Source: Chitinophagaceae bacterium (GTDB taxonomy: Bacteria; Bacteroidota; Bacteroidia; Chitinophagales; Chitinophagaceae). From it: a stretch of 48,445 nt of DNA. The translations under genes were made by a program, and so were the position numbers. Shown here piece by piece: positions 26,259 through 36,113 of the stretch (the stretch's first letter is position 1; every line of letters begins with the position of its first letter). The notes under the pieces are model-generated. The model was not told the origin of the DNA and made no database searches. It saw only the letters and a list, made by a program, of their open reading frames with translations. The DNA is taken from the NCBI GenBank assembly GCA_024643625.1, contig JAHEMO010000004.1:1-48445 (forward strand), written 5' to 3'.

Positions 26259-28976
26259 TTATTGTTTTGCGATGCGAATTAGTTGCTGTTGACCGTCAGC
26301 GTTTACCACTTTTATCATATACACGCCGTTCGGCAGGCGAGATAGATTCAACTGGATGATAGCACTGCCTGCTACCTGCTGAGCCATAATACTACCCGCT
26401 GCATTCATCAGGCTGATATGATCACCGGCAGCCAGGCCACTAATTGTGGTGCTTGCCGATGCCGGATTAGGATACACGCTAATGGAAGCTCTGCTGCCCG
26501 GCGTAACGCGTAGTACTTTGCTATAGTTTTCAACAGCGTCCTTGGCTATATGCCTAATGCGATACAAGGCAACACCATTGAGCGCGGCTGGGTCAGTAAA
26601 GCTATAAGCACCGGATTGATTAGCGGAAACTGTACCCACAGTTACAAAATTATTAAGGTTGGTACCTCGCTCAATTGCATAATACAAACTGTTTTGTTCG
26701 TTTGCCACATCCCAACTCACGTCTACCCCCCTTCTACCTGCAATTGCATTTGCACTTTTGAAAATAACGGGTAGTAACACCCCCACTTCACCTACTGAAA
26801 AAGATGAAAAATTGCTGAAAGAGGAGGTTGCTATATTGGTACTGTTGTTACCGGTACCCGAAACAATACCCCAGTTACCACCATCATGCCTGGCTATGCC
26901 GATAGCATCATTGGCGAAGCCACTAAAGGCTGCACCTTCCAATGCTGCATCCCAACCTAGTTGCATACCACAGGTACCGCTTCCGCTACTGCGGTTTATA
27001 TGCCATACTGCATTTACTATCCTATCTTTTTGTGCCGCAGTAAATGCAGTACCGTTGGGCGTGCCTTCTGTTGTAACCCCTTCAAAGACACTAATGGCAA
27101 ATGACGACGTTTCGGCAGGTGTAAGAACGGCTGGCAAATATCTGGCTGCAGATCCAACCGGAATATTGTAGCTAGCTACAGGCATGCCGGTAATCCATAG
27201 TACGCCTGCCTTGGCACCGTCTACCTGCGTGGCAATATATTTTGATGCACTGAAAGGAGTACCCATAATCATATTAGCTCCGTTAATGGTAAGGGTGTCG
27301 GTTGCACGAATGGTTAACTTGCCAGTTCCCAATGTAAGGAGGCCATCTATCTGTTGATTTTGCTTATTGGTTGTAGCAGCCGCGTTAAAGGTTACGTTGC
27401 CCGCTGCATTATCGGCGCTGCTTGTAAATGGCGTAACCGTAGCTCCATTGAATATATAATTGCTGCCAGTGCTAAATGTTTTTGTGCCCGTCATCAGTAT
27501 GGTGCCATCAACGCCGCCGGCATGCGCAGTTTCTAAAGTTGCAGCATCATTTGTCAAAGTGATATTACCGGTGAAGCTTGCTTTATCAAGCAATGCGGGA
27601 TTAGATATATTAAATGAAAACGATCCACTGCTGGTGGAGATAACATAAGTATTAGGAGCGATGCCCTCACCGGTTACGCGGCAGCCGATAGACACGTTTG
27701 CAGCATTATAAGCGGTAGAGCCATTTAAGGTTATGGTAACGCTTCCTCTGGTAAGCGTAGCCATTGAAGCCGCTGTATTGGCGCCTCTCAACTGGAAACG
27801 TGCGGTGCCGGATAGTTCATTTGTTTTTGTATTTATTTTTCCGGTCACACTGGTTATGGAGGTTCCGCTTAATGCAATGTTTTTATCAACAGTTACTATC
27901 GCATCAGTTCCAATGCTCATAGAAGCAAGGTTTTCCCATGTTCCGTTTCCACTTAGGGATTGAGTACCATTGGCAATTAAAACAAGATTGGAAGAAGTAA
28001 ACGACGGTGCTGCACCAAATGTTCCTTCATTAATAATGCTACCTTTTACCGGCAAGGTACCTGTGGTACGATAACGGAACGAAGCCGTGTTAGAAATGAT
28101 AAGACTGTCAATGCCATAAGTGTTATCCGTCAATGTAATGTTTACACCCGGCATAACTTTTACATTGGCTAAAAACTTGCTGCCAAATAATCCGGAAGGT
28201 TGCGGGGCATGCATTTCAAGTGTGCTACCCGGCAGCCATAAAATGGGAAAGAAATTTGATGTGTTGGCCTGCACGCTATTGCCACCAAGAAATCTGCAAA
28301 CTGCTCCTGCTTTAAACACCACACCAAATACAGCAGCAGCCGGTGTATTAGATGCACTGCCAAAAGGGTATGAACTTGCCTGCGTTACATTGCTATTTAC
28401 AATAGCGCCGCTCTCCATAAATATACTGTTGGATTCGCGGGCTGTCATGCGCGCTGTGCCTGCACCATTGTCAAGGATATTTAACGTGCCGGAAATGGAG
28501 GCGGTTGCCGGGCCACCATTTTCTTCACCAACAACCATATTGCAACCAAAACCGGAATTGGTGGTAATGGTAAGCGTACAACCTGCAGCTACCATTACAT
28601 CATGTGCCGCTGTTCCATCGCCTGCAATGGTGATGGTTGAGGTACCGTCGGCGTTGCGCCGCAGCACAACATTGGCAGCATTTGATAACAATAATCTGCC
28701 CACCGTAAATGAGCCTGTGAAATCTGGCGTTACCGTCCCGGTAGCCGGCGTACTACCACCAATATTGCTGCCATTAAAAATGAGTACATCATTATTTGCC
28801 GGCATTGCCCTGTTGCTACCACTGCCATCAAGGTTAGTATTCCAACTGTTATCGCTGGTAATACTACCGGCCGCGCCACCTACCCAGTAATAAGTAGTCT
28901 GTGCCATGCCTGCTGCAGAAATACCCACAATGGCTGCAATTAGTAAAACAATTCTTTGTGTAAATTTTAGATTCAT
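26259..28976 (-). CDS. Large T9SS-exported repeat protein of the polyuronate locus
   Basis: 905 aa from ATG 28976. A signal peptide (to GMAQ) is followed by TYYWVGG...SWNTNLDG, then long Thr/Ser/Gly/Asn-rich beta-strand repeats (about 60-700) that look like a beta-helix or autotransporter-type passenger. An Fn3-like module (WDVANEQNSLYYAIERG) and a type A T9SS sorting domain (SVYPNPAS...LPNGVYMIKVV...IRIAKQ) complete it. No catalytic motif is recognised. Position inside the operon next to the PL28-like lyase, which has the same Fn3-sorting tail, suggests a surface-attached polysaccharide-binding or adhesion role; that is inference. Confidence 0.8.
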   Translation of the reverse strand: MNLKFTQRIVLLIAAIVGISAAGMAQTTYYWVGGAAGSITSDNSWNTNLDGSGSNRAMPANNDVLIFNGSNIGGSTPATGTVTPDFTGSFTVGRLLLSNAANVVLRRNADGTSTITIAGDGTAAHDVMVAAGCTLTITTNSGFGCNMVVGEENGGPATASISGTLNILDNGAGTARMTARESNSIFMESGAIVNSNVTQASSYPFGSASNTPAAAVFGVVFKAGAVCRFLGGNSVQANTSNFFPILWLPGSTLEMHAPQPSGLFGSKFLANVKVMPGVNITLTDNTYGIDSLIISNTASFRYRTTGTLPVKGSIINEGTFGAAPSFTSSNLVLIANGTQSLSGNGTWENLASMSIGTDAIVTVDKNIALSGTSITSVTGKINTKTNELSGTARFQLRGANTAASMATLTRGSVTITLNGSTAYNAANVSIGCRVTGEGIAPNTYVISTSSGSFSFNISNPALLDKASFTGNITLTNDAATLETAHAGGVDGTILMTGTKTFSTGSNYIFNGATVTPFTSSADNAAGNVTFNAAATTNKQNQQIDGLLTLGTGKLTIRATDTLTINGANMIMGTPFSASKYIATQVDGAKAGVLWITGMPVASYNIPVGSAARYLPAVLTPAETSSFAISVFEGVTTEGTPNGTAFTAAQKDRIVNAVWHINRSSGSGTCGMQLGWDAALEGAAFSGFANDAIGIARHDGGNWGIVSGTGNNSTNIATSSFSNFSSFSVGEVGVLLPVIFKSANAIAGRRGVDVSWDVANEQNSLYYAIERGTNLNNFVTVGTVSANQSGAYSFTDPAALNGVALYRIRHIAKDAVENYSKVLRVTPGSRASISVYPNPASASTTISGLAAGDHISLMNAAGSIMAQQVAGSAIIQLNLSRLPNGVYMIKVVNADGQQQLIRIAKQ

Positions 28977-29031
28977 TGTCAATGGATTTAATAGAAAATA
29001 ATATGGCTTCTTAATTTGATTATGGATGAAT

Positions 29032-30423
29032 TTATTGTTTCAAAATTTTTTGATAGAATACCTGATCTGTACTTCGGCAATGCAGCATATATACCCCGGC
29101 GGGTATCGACGGCAATGCCTTATTAAGCGCCTCATTAAGCATTGCTGATAGGCCATTGGCCACGCAAACAATACGACCGCCTGCATCAAGAAGCTGCATG
29201 TGAAATACTTTAGTAGCATCAGGCAATTGCAATTTTGCGATACCTGATATGGGATTGGGATAAACTAAACGGTATGCATCACTATTTGCGCCCAGGGCAA
29301 CAGCAATCACTTCGCTGCGGTGCATTTCGCCGGAAGATTCTGTGTATTGTACACGATAATAATTAATACCAGCTACTGGCTGCTTATGGGTGTAGGAAAA
29401 ATAAGCTTCCTCTCCGCGCAATTGGGTTGGTTGTATTTTATCCAAAACAGTGAACTGTTGTCCATCAATGGCATGCTCTATAGTGTAGCCCTGATGTGCC
29501 ATGTAACCAGCTACTGACCAATTAAGTGAAACTTGTTTGCCATTTGCTTCGCCAGCAAATGAAAGCCATCGGCTTGCGAGGCTTACCTCCAATTCCTCAA
29601 TACTAAAATTGTTGAACAGTATTGATTCATCGCGCAAATCCTGCTTGTTCAGCAGGCTGCGATAGATGCCCCATTTAGGTCGTACAAAATCGTTGTCGGG
29701 TCTGATAGTCATGAGTTTGCTGTTACTGTAATCCAACAGCACAGCATTATCGGCCACAGATACTATGCGCATGCTATACGACCCCTCAGCGCCAACCTTT
29801 ACCACCTCGGTAGCTTCTACCCATTTGCCTTCAAACAACGATAAGTTCAGGATGGCCACCTTCGTAAGATCATTGTGAATGAGTTCCAGTTTGTTGGGCG
29901 TACCTTTTCGCAAAGTGAGGGTGAACATCGGATCGCCATCATCACCATTTACCGGCTTAATCTGATGGATATGCGTAAAATTGGAAGAAGGCTTATAACC
30001 CACCGGAATTTTAAATCGCCATGTGTAGCGGATAATTTCTCCTCTTATACCAATAAGGTTGGCAGGCGATTTATCATAAGTCTTAATTTCTGTTCGCTGC
30101 CTGTCCAGGTTAATACACCTGTCGTTATCTTCTGCCACATGGCTAAAAAATGAAAATACATACTGATTCAGTTCTGTATCCCACACTTCAGTGATATGCC
30201 TGCCGAACGCACCATGAATACACTCTGGGGTTTCAATTACATCATAGCCCGGGGCTAGTTTACTATTGATTAGTTCATAAGTATTACCGGGCCCGTCTGC
30301 AGTTACAACCGTGGGCTGACCTGTAACATACAGGTTAGCACACGATAAAAACATCGCTGTAAAAACTTTTATATGGCCGATAATAACCTTCAATCTACTT
30401 GTTTTTAAATGCAGGCAGGGCAT
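29032..30423 (-). CDS. PL28-like (ulvan lyase-like) T9SS-secreted polysaccharide lyase
   Basis: 463 aa from ATG 30423, which overlaps the esterase gene by 29 nt. A TTG at 30393, 1 nt after the esterase stop, gives a tighter signal peptide (MKVIIGHIKVFTAMFLSCAN). Residues about 40-275 form a beta-jelly-roll lyase: DRQRTEIKTYDKSPANL, SNFTHIHQIKPVNGDDGDP, TLTLRKGTPNKLEL and FVRPKWGIYRSL. From memory this closely resembles the PL28 ulvan lyase of Nonlabens; a divergent PL7- or PL20-like glucuronan/alginate lyase is the alternative. An Fn3-like module and type A sorting domain (VYPNPISG...IPAGVYMLH...KILKQ) follow. Expected to cut polymer endolytically at the cell surface. Confidence 0.7.
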   Translation of the reverse strand: MPCLHLKTSRLKVIIGHIKVFTAMFLSCANLYVTGQPTVVTADGPGNTYELINSKLAPGYDVIETPECIHGAFGRHITEVWDTELNQYVFSFFSHVAEDNDRCINLDRQRTEIKTYDKSPANLIGIRGEIIRYTWRFKIPVGYKPSSNFTHIHQIKPVNGDDGDPMFTLTLRKGTPNKLELIHNDLTKVAILNLSLFEGKWVEATEVVKVGAEGSYSMRIVSVADNAVLLDYSNSKLMTIRPDNDFVRPKWGIYRSLLNKQDLRDESILFNNFSIEELEVSLASRWLSFAGEANGKQVSLNWSVAGYMAHQGYTIEHAIDGQQFTVLDKIQPTQLRGEEAYFSYTHKQPVAGINYYRVQYTESSGEMHRSEVIAVALGANSDAYRLVYPNPISGIAKLQLPDATKVFHMQLLDAGGRIVCVANGLSAMLNEALNKALPSIPAGVYMLHCRSTDQVFYQKILKQ

Positions 30424-31309
30424 TGATAAATGCGATGACTGAACGATTTATTTCGCTATTCTCTTCTCTGGAAAACTTGCCATGCAAGCCGCCCTTGATA
30501 GTTACAAATTTTGTTGTGACACCCGCTGCCTGCAGGCGCTCGTGTAATGAGACAGATTGAGCATATGGCACAGTTGGATCAGCATCGCCATGCACAATAA
30601 AAACCGGCGGGCTGCTGCTATTCACATAATGGATTGGCGAAACGGATGCCGCAAAAGCAGCATCATTAGCATACTTACCCATCCAGTTCACCGCTGATTT
30701 ACTTTTAATGGTTGTGCCATAACCCCAGTCCCACACATCGGTGATGCCATATTTATCAATAATAGCAGCCACCGTAAATGCGGGTGCATCTTTACAGTTC
30801 TTATCAAACAGTTTCTTATCACCCAGTAGTCCGCCCATCAGAGCGAGGTGACCACCGGCACTACCGCCCATCATCACTACCCTGTTCACGTCAATATTGT
30901 ATTGCTTCGCATGTGATAACACGTACATCATGGCACACCGCGTATCTTCAATAGCGGCTGGTGCTGTAGCTTGTACAGTAAGTCTGTATTCCAAATTGAC
31001 CACGGCAAAACCTGCCTTAAAAAAAGTACTGAATCCGGTTTGCGATTCTTTCACACCATGATTCCAGCCTCCGCCATGAATATTAAACACTACAGGTAAA
31101 GGGCGCTCTGCATTATCATCAAAATAAACATCCAACAAACCCACCCAATTGCCTACCTGCACGTAAGGTATGTTTAATGCAGCTTTGAAAGTAGCTGGAA
31201 AAATAACAGGAGCATAGGTTACGGTATCTGCCTGCTGGGCAAAACACATGACACATGCATTTTGCACCAGCATAAACAGACACCACCACCCACGCAAATA
31301 TTTCACCAT
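30395..31309 (-). CDS. Secreted carboxylesterase (BD-FAE/HGGG alpha/beta hydrolase)
   Basis: 304 aa. A signal peptide ends near CFAQQ. The oxyanion motif HGGG is at 78-81, the nucleophile elbow GGSAGGH has Ser150, HGDADPTVP supplies Asp, and GGLHGKF supplies His. The fold matches the BD-FAE-like group of PUL esterases, which remove acetyl or feruloyl esters from glycans. It lies 1 bp after susD and overlaps the lyase gene, so it belongs to the locus. It probably deacetylates the polyuronate before or during depolymerisation; acetylated bacterial alginate or glucuronan would fit. Confidence 0.87.
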   Translation of the reverse strand: MVKYLRGWWCLFMLVQNACVMCFAQQADTVTYAPVIFPATFKAALNIPYVQVGNWVGLLDVYFDDNAERPLPVVFNIHGGGWNHGVKESQTGFSTFFKAGFAVVNLEYRLTVQATAPAAIEDTRCAMMYVLSHAKQYNIDVNRVVMMGGSAGGHLALMGGLLGDKKLFDKNCKDAPAFTVAAIIDKYGITDVWDWGYGTTIKSKSAVNWMGKYANDAAFAASVSPIHYVNSSSPPVFIVHGDADPTVPYAQSVSLHERLQAAGVTTKFVTIKGGLHGKFSREENSEINRSVIAFINALPAFKNK

Positions 31310-31310
31310 A

Positions 31311-32861
31311 CTAGTACCCCGGATTTTGCGTAATAGTCAATTGCGTATTTGTATCAATTTCCCGCTGCGGAATGGGCAGCAACAATCTGTCTTTGGTAAC
31401 TCCATTCTGCAATTCTGCAATGGTAGGCGTAGGCGGCAGATACTCCACATAATGCGTAGAATATTCATACGCAAAATGCGCTTTCAATACATCCTCCGCA
31501 CGAATTGAAGTTGTGGTAGTATTAAACCGAATCAAATCAAACCATCGTTGATTTTCAAATGCAAATTCCCGCCGCCTTTCGTCTGCCAATTCCTTTTCAA
31601 ACGCTGCCACAGTACCTATGGCAGTAGGCAGTCCGAGCAAACCAGCCCTTAGACGAACCTGATTTATATAGCCCACGCTTGCCGCGGTGTTACCTTGTGC
31701 TTCGGCCAACATGAGTAATACATCGGCATATCGCAAAACAGGCCAATCCGCTTCCCCATCATCGGTAATGGTAACCGGATTCAGAAACTTCTTTACATAA
31801 ATTCTTTCCGCAGTGCCTGTTCCGTAGCGGGAAATGTTTACATCCTTGCGTTTATCAGTAGCGGTGTAGAAAGAATCGATGTCTGCACTCGGCGTGTTCC
31901 AACCTCTTCCTGAACCATTGATTACCGCAGAGCCACTATTAAGCGGACCAAAATCGTTGCCAAAACTAGAGCCCAAACCAAGTCCACCAGATTTGTAGCG
32001 CACAGTAAAAAGTATCTCACTATTTACCTCGTTTGAAATAGAAAACACATTAGCATAAGTTGATTGCAATCCAAAACCGCTATTGGTTATTATATCCTGC
32101 AATAGTGCACTTGCTTCCGTTTTCTTGTTGCGCGTCAGGTATGCTTTGGCCAACAAGGCTTTGGCTGCCCATGCATTGGCTTTTCCCTTATTGCCGGCAG
32201 CAATCTGGCTAAACTTAAGCGGGCTTAAATAAGTGGCAGCAGTTGTTAAGTCGGCTTCTATCAATTTGTAAATGTCATCCGAACTTGCCCTGTTCATGGT
32301 TTTTGCCACAGCAGGTGCAATAGGCGTATGTACTAAAAATACACCTCCAAACAGGCGTACCAGATTAAAATAATGGTAGGCACGAATAAACAAAGCTTCG
32401 CCTGCAAATTGCTTACGATCAGCATCGCTGAGCGGAATATCAATATCAACAAGACTTATGCTACCATTTCCGGCATTATAAGTAACGCCTAGCTTTTGAA
32501 TGATGATGTTAGCATTGCGAATATTGTTATAGGTACTTAGCCAATACTGGTAAATAGCGTCCTGGGTGGTGGCAGGAATAAACATATCCAAATCGCTCAA
32601 ATCACGATTGAAGGAGTTGGTACTTGCCGGTACACCCTGCAAACTATTGTCGCTACGCAATTCCGTCAATTGCCATTCGCGAAACATAGGTGCTTGCAAA
32701 CCATTGTACACGCCCGTAAGGCCTGCCTGTACTTCAGAAGCATCGCTGTAAAAGGTTCCGGTATTTAGGTTGGATTGTGGATAGAGGTCAATTACTTTAT
32801 TGCATGAACTCCCGATGGTCACCACAAGAACACTAAGTAAGATTATATATTTCATGATCAT
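31311..32861 (-). CDS. SusD/RagB-family glycan-binding lipoprotein (polyuronate locus)
   Basis: 516 aa. The lipoprotein signal ends IGSSC, then LYPQSNLNTGTFYSDASEVQAGLTGVYNGLQ is the typical SusD opening. TPR-like helices include EALFIRAYHYFNLVRLFGGV, and the C-terminal DERRREFAFENQRWFDLIRF plus ITQNPGY close the family pattern. It partners the SusC encoded 14 bp upstream to import oligouronates. It is unlike the PUL 1 SusD beyond family motifs, so the two loci likely differ in ligand. Confidence 0.94.
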   Translation of the reverse strand: MIMKYIILLSVLVVTIGSSCNKVIDLYPQSNLNTGTFYSDASEVQAGLTGVYNGLQAPMFREWQLTELRSDNSLQGVPASTNSFNRDLSDLDMFIPATTQDAIYQYWLSTYNNIRNANIIIQKLGVTYNAGNGSISLVDIDIPLSDADRKQFAGEALFIRAYHYFNLVRLFGGVFLVHTPIAPAVAKTMNRASSDDIYKLIEADLTTAATYLSPLKFSQIAAGNKGKANAWAAKALLAKAYLTRNKKTEASALLQDIITNSGFGLQSTYANVFSISNEVNSEILFTVRYKSGGLGLGSSFGNDFGPLNSGSAVINGSGRGWNTPSADIDSFYTATDKRKDVNISRYGTGTAERIYVKKFLNPVTITDDGEADWPVLRYADVLLMLAEAQGNTAASVGYINQVRLRAGLLGLPTAIGTVAAFEKELADERRREFAFENQRWFDLIRFNTTTTSIRAEDVLKAHFAYEYSTHYVEYLPPTPTIAELQNGVTKDRLLLPIPQREIDTNTQLTITQNPGY

Positions 32862-32875
32862 GTTATGTTAGGGGA

Positions 32876-35800
32876 TTAAAAATTGATATCAATACCAAAG
32901 AGCATGGTTTTAGGAATAGGGAAACTACCCCGCTGATAGCCATCTACCAATGGTGTCTGATAAGGTCCGCTACTAAATCTTGCTTCAGGATTGATACCAC
33001 GATAATTTGACCCTGTTATGAAGAACAGATTCTGCGCTGAGAAGTACACCCTTAGCGAACTCAGCCGCATCCACTGTGTAACTTTTGATGGTAGTGTATA
33101 CCCAACCAGCAATTCGCGCAGCGCTGCGTAGGAAGCATCTTCAACTACATAATCCGTAAGCATCCAATTGAATCCAAAAGTTGAATATGGCGTTTTGCCA
33201 TCACCCGGGAACATTGGGCTTATCCAGCGATTGGAGTTGTAGTTGCGGTTGTAGCGTTTGGTTTCATTATAGTTAGGATCGCCATTAATTAAAGTACCAC
33301 CCTGCACACCCTGCACCAAAAACATCAGGTCGAAATCAAATATTTTGAAATTGTTGGTGATGCCCCAGGTAAAATCCGGATAGGGATTACCAATAACTGT
33401 ACGGTCATTAGCATCTATTACATTATTGCCATCCAAATCAACAAGCTTAAGACCACCGGCCACAAATACATTGCTCAGGTTGCTGTTAAGTCCTTTTGCC
33501 TTTGCTGCATCAATTTCCGCTTGCGATAACCATACCCCATCTGTCTTATAGCCAAAGAATTGAATGAGCGGCTCACCCACGCGGTTCAGGTACAATTCTG
33601 TTCTTTCCCCTTGGTTCAGCAAGAATGCCTCATCGCTGAGCGACATAATTTTATTGCGGGTACGAGCGAAATTGGCTGCGGTACTCCACGTAAAGTTCTT
33701 CTTGCGCACGTTAAACGTAGTAAGTTCAAGTTCAACACCGTTATTCCTTAGCCTTCCAATATTGTTCCAGGCCAGCGGAGCACCCGTGAAACCAAGGGCA
33801 GCTTGCTGCAGCAACAACTGATCCGTTTCACTCTTATACACATCAACGGAAAGGTTGATTGTATTTTTCAATACGCTGATATCGATACCTGCGTTGTATT
33901 GAAATGTGCGCTCCCAGGTAATATCAGGGTTTGATAAGATGCTTCGCGAAGGCAATTGTCCGGTAGACACCGTGCCGTTGCTGGTACTGCCAAAAGGATA
34001 GTTGGCTGCGTACAGCAGATCCACAAATGCAAAATCAATAATGCGGTTATTACCGGTAACCCCATAACTGCCTCTTAGCTTAAGGTTATTAAGCCAGGAA
34101 ACATTTTCCATAAAACCTTCATTACTAACTATCCATCCTGCAGAAACAGAAGGGAAATAACCCCATTTATTGCCTGGACCGAAATATGAGCTGCCATCTG
34201 CACGAATGGTAGCATTGAATAAATACTTTTCCTTATAACTATAGGTTATCCTGCCCAGGTAAGAAAGTAAACCAATCTGATTTTTGGTATTAAAAGTGTT
34301 GTTCCGGTCCTGATCTACGGTCAGCGCAGTATTAAGTGTGGTAATATTATCGCTTGGATAATCGTAGGCTGTTATTTGTTCATCATCAATAGTTGTTTTT
34401 TGCGCTGTGAAGCCAGCCAATGCACTCACCGAATGATTTCCAAATCGGTTGCTGTATGTAAACGTATTCTCACTCAACAAGTCTACAAAAAGCCGCTTAT
34501 TATAGATACCCCGGTTTACATCACCAGCCCTGTTTGAATTGCGTTTTGCAAAATCAAGACCTTGCGTATAATTGACATAAGCACTGGCGAGTGTTTTAAA
34601 ATCAAATCCCGGCAGGATATTTACGGTCAGGTCGCCGGAGGTCAATACGCGATAATCATTTTGCGAGATGGTTCTTGTTTCCATCACCGATTTAGGCGAA
34701 TTGTTGGCTGTATTAAAAGGAGTTACAGCAGTTGTATTTGCCCAAATACTACCATCAGGCATGGTACCGTTGTACACTCTGCCGTTAAAATATCTGGCCT
34801 GCGCATAGTCCCCGGCTTTCACGTCGGCATAGGCCGGATTTTCACGAACAAAAGCCGCCAACTTCTCATCCAGATAAACGGGCAGGTAAGATTGAAAACG
34901 TACAAAGTCGATATAGTTTACAGAAGGCCGCTCACGCTTAATAAACGAAGGATTAAGATTTATAGAAAGCTTTACCCGCTTGCTAAGGTTAGCGTCAACT
35001 TTTGTTTTTATCGTAAATCTTTCATACTCGCTATGGTACATCATGCCCGGATCATCCTGATAACCGCCGGATACATAATACTTCAAGCCGCTGTTACCAC
35101 CACTAACATTCATTTGAATGTTTTTTGTAGAGGCGGTACGCAGGGCTTCGGACTGCCAATCGGTAGCTTCGCCACCGCGCAAATCATTTTCAATAATGTA
35201 GGCACCCCGCTCCGGTGTGGATGCAATTTGCGCAGTTGTTGGCGGCGGAATACTTGGATCCTGCAGTTTTAAAGCCGCTTCATCAAAAAGCATTTGAGTG
35301 TACTCGCTTGTTGTCATCATATCGTAGCGCTCATAAGCCTGCTTAGTACCTGTTGACATTTTAATACCAAATTTTGGTTTGTTAGCCTTGCCGCTTTTTG
35401 TTGTAATTAGAATAACACCACTTGCACCACGAGATCCATAAATAGCTGCCGATGCAGCATCCTTCAGCACATCTACAGATTGCACATCAGCCATATTTAC
35501 AAAAGCCAAACCATCGGGAACAGGATGGCCATCAACCACTACTAACGGACTTGCACCGGCATTAATGGAACTGATACCACGAATACGAACCTTCGGTTCA
35601 GCACCTGCCTCCGGGCTCACATTCTGGATTTGAACACCAGCAATTTTTCCCTGCAAAGCCTGGTCAAGTCTTGATTGCGGCACTTCATCCAAACGATCGT
35701 TTTGATATTTGGAAACCGAACCTGTAACGGTTGCCCTCTTTTGTGTACCATAACCCACTACCACCACATCATCGGTAGTAGCACTGGACACTTGCATAAC

Positions 35801-36085
35801 TACATCAATAACCTTGCGGCCTGCTATAGTAACTGCCTGTTCCTTATAGCCAACAAAAGAAAATAACAACACCGTAGTGCCTGGGTCAACGCTGATACTA
35901 TACGTACCGTCATCTTTTGAGGCAATGCCTTGCTTAGTCTTATCAGCGAACACACTTACACCCGCCATTGGGGTGCCTCCAATATCACTTGTTACCTTTC
36001 CGGTAATTACAATTTTTTGTGCAAATGCACTTGCAGTTAGCAACCATAGTGTCACTAGTGGAATAATAATCTTCATGTTTTTCAT
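32876..36085 (-). CDS. SusC/RagA-family TonB-dependent transporter (polyuronate locus)
   Basis: 1069 aa. A signal peptide ending near SAFAQ, a carboxypeptidase-D regulatory-like domain (about 25-100, VITGKVTSDIGGTPMAGVSV), a TonB plug (DDVVVVGYGTQKRATVTGSV; YGSRGASGVILITTKSG) and a 22-strand-type barrel ending in LFGIDINF. It takes up oligouronates across the outer membrane with its SusD partner. It sits in the middle of the operon, 28 bp after the PL38-like gene, and not at its head, so its expression depends on the long transcript unless there is an internal promoter. Confidence 0.95.
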   Translation of the reverse strand: MKNMKIIIPLVTLWLLTASAFAQKIVITGKVTSDIGGTPMAGVSVFADKTKQGIASKDDGTYSISVDPGTTVLLFSFVGYKEQAVTIAGRKVIDVVMQVSSATTDDVVVVGYGTQKRATVTGSVSKYQNDRLDEVPQSRLDQALQGKIAGVQIQNVSPEAGAEPKVRIRGISSINAGASPLVVVDGHPVPDGLAFVNMADVQSVDVLKDAASAAIYGSRGASGVILITTKSGKANKPKFGIKMSTGTKQAYERYDMMTTSEYTQMLFDEAALKLQDPSIPPPTTAQIASTPERGAYIIENDLRGGEATDWQSEALRTASTKNIQMNVSGGNSGLKYYVSGGYQDDPGMMYHSEYERFTIKTKVDANLSKRVKLSINLNPSFIKRERPSVNYIDFVRFQSYLPVYLDEKLAAFVRENPAYADVKAGDYAQARYFNGRVYNGTMPDGSIWANTTAVTPFNTANNSPKSVMETRTISQNDYRVLTSGDLTVNILPGFDFKTLASAYVNYTQGLDFAKRNSNRAGDVNRGIYNKRLFVDLLSENTFTYSNRFGNHSVSALAGFTAQKTTIDDEQITAYDYPSDNITTLNTALTVDQDRNNTFNTKNQIGLLSYLGRITYSYKEKYLFNATIRADGSSYFGPGNKWGYFPSVSAGWIVSNEGFMENVSWLNNLKLRGSYGVTGNNRIIDFAFVDLLYAANYPFGSTSNGTVSTGQLPSRSILSNPDITWERTFQYNAGIDISVLKNTINLSVDVYKSETDQLLLQQAALGFTGAPLAWNNIGRLRNNGVELELTTFNVRKKNFTWSTAANFARTRNKIMSLSDEAFLLNQGERTELYLNRVGEPLIQFFGYKTDGVWLSQAEIDAAKAKGLNSNLSNVFVAGGLKLVDLDGNNVIDANDRTVIGNPYPDFTWGITNNFKIFDFDLMFLVQGVQGGTLINGDPNYNETKRYNRNYNSNRWISPMFPGDGKTPYSTFGFNWMLTDYVVEDASYAALRELLVGYTLPSKVTQWMRLSSLRVYFSAQNLFFITGSNYRGINPEARFSSGPYQTPLVDGYQRGSFPIPKTMLFGIDINF

Positions 36086-36113
36086 TGCAGCAGTTTTATC
36101 TGAAATTATTAAA

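Noticed and set aside
28120-28890. 256-aa plus-strand ORF
   Set aside because: Antisense to the T9SS repeat protein; its open frame follows from the Thr/Ala/Gly-rich codon pattern of the real gene.
34562-35272. 236-aa plus-strand ORF
   Set aside because: It is antisense to the conserved susC reading frame and shows no family features; a shadow ORF.
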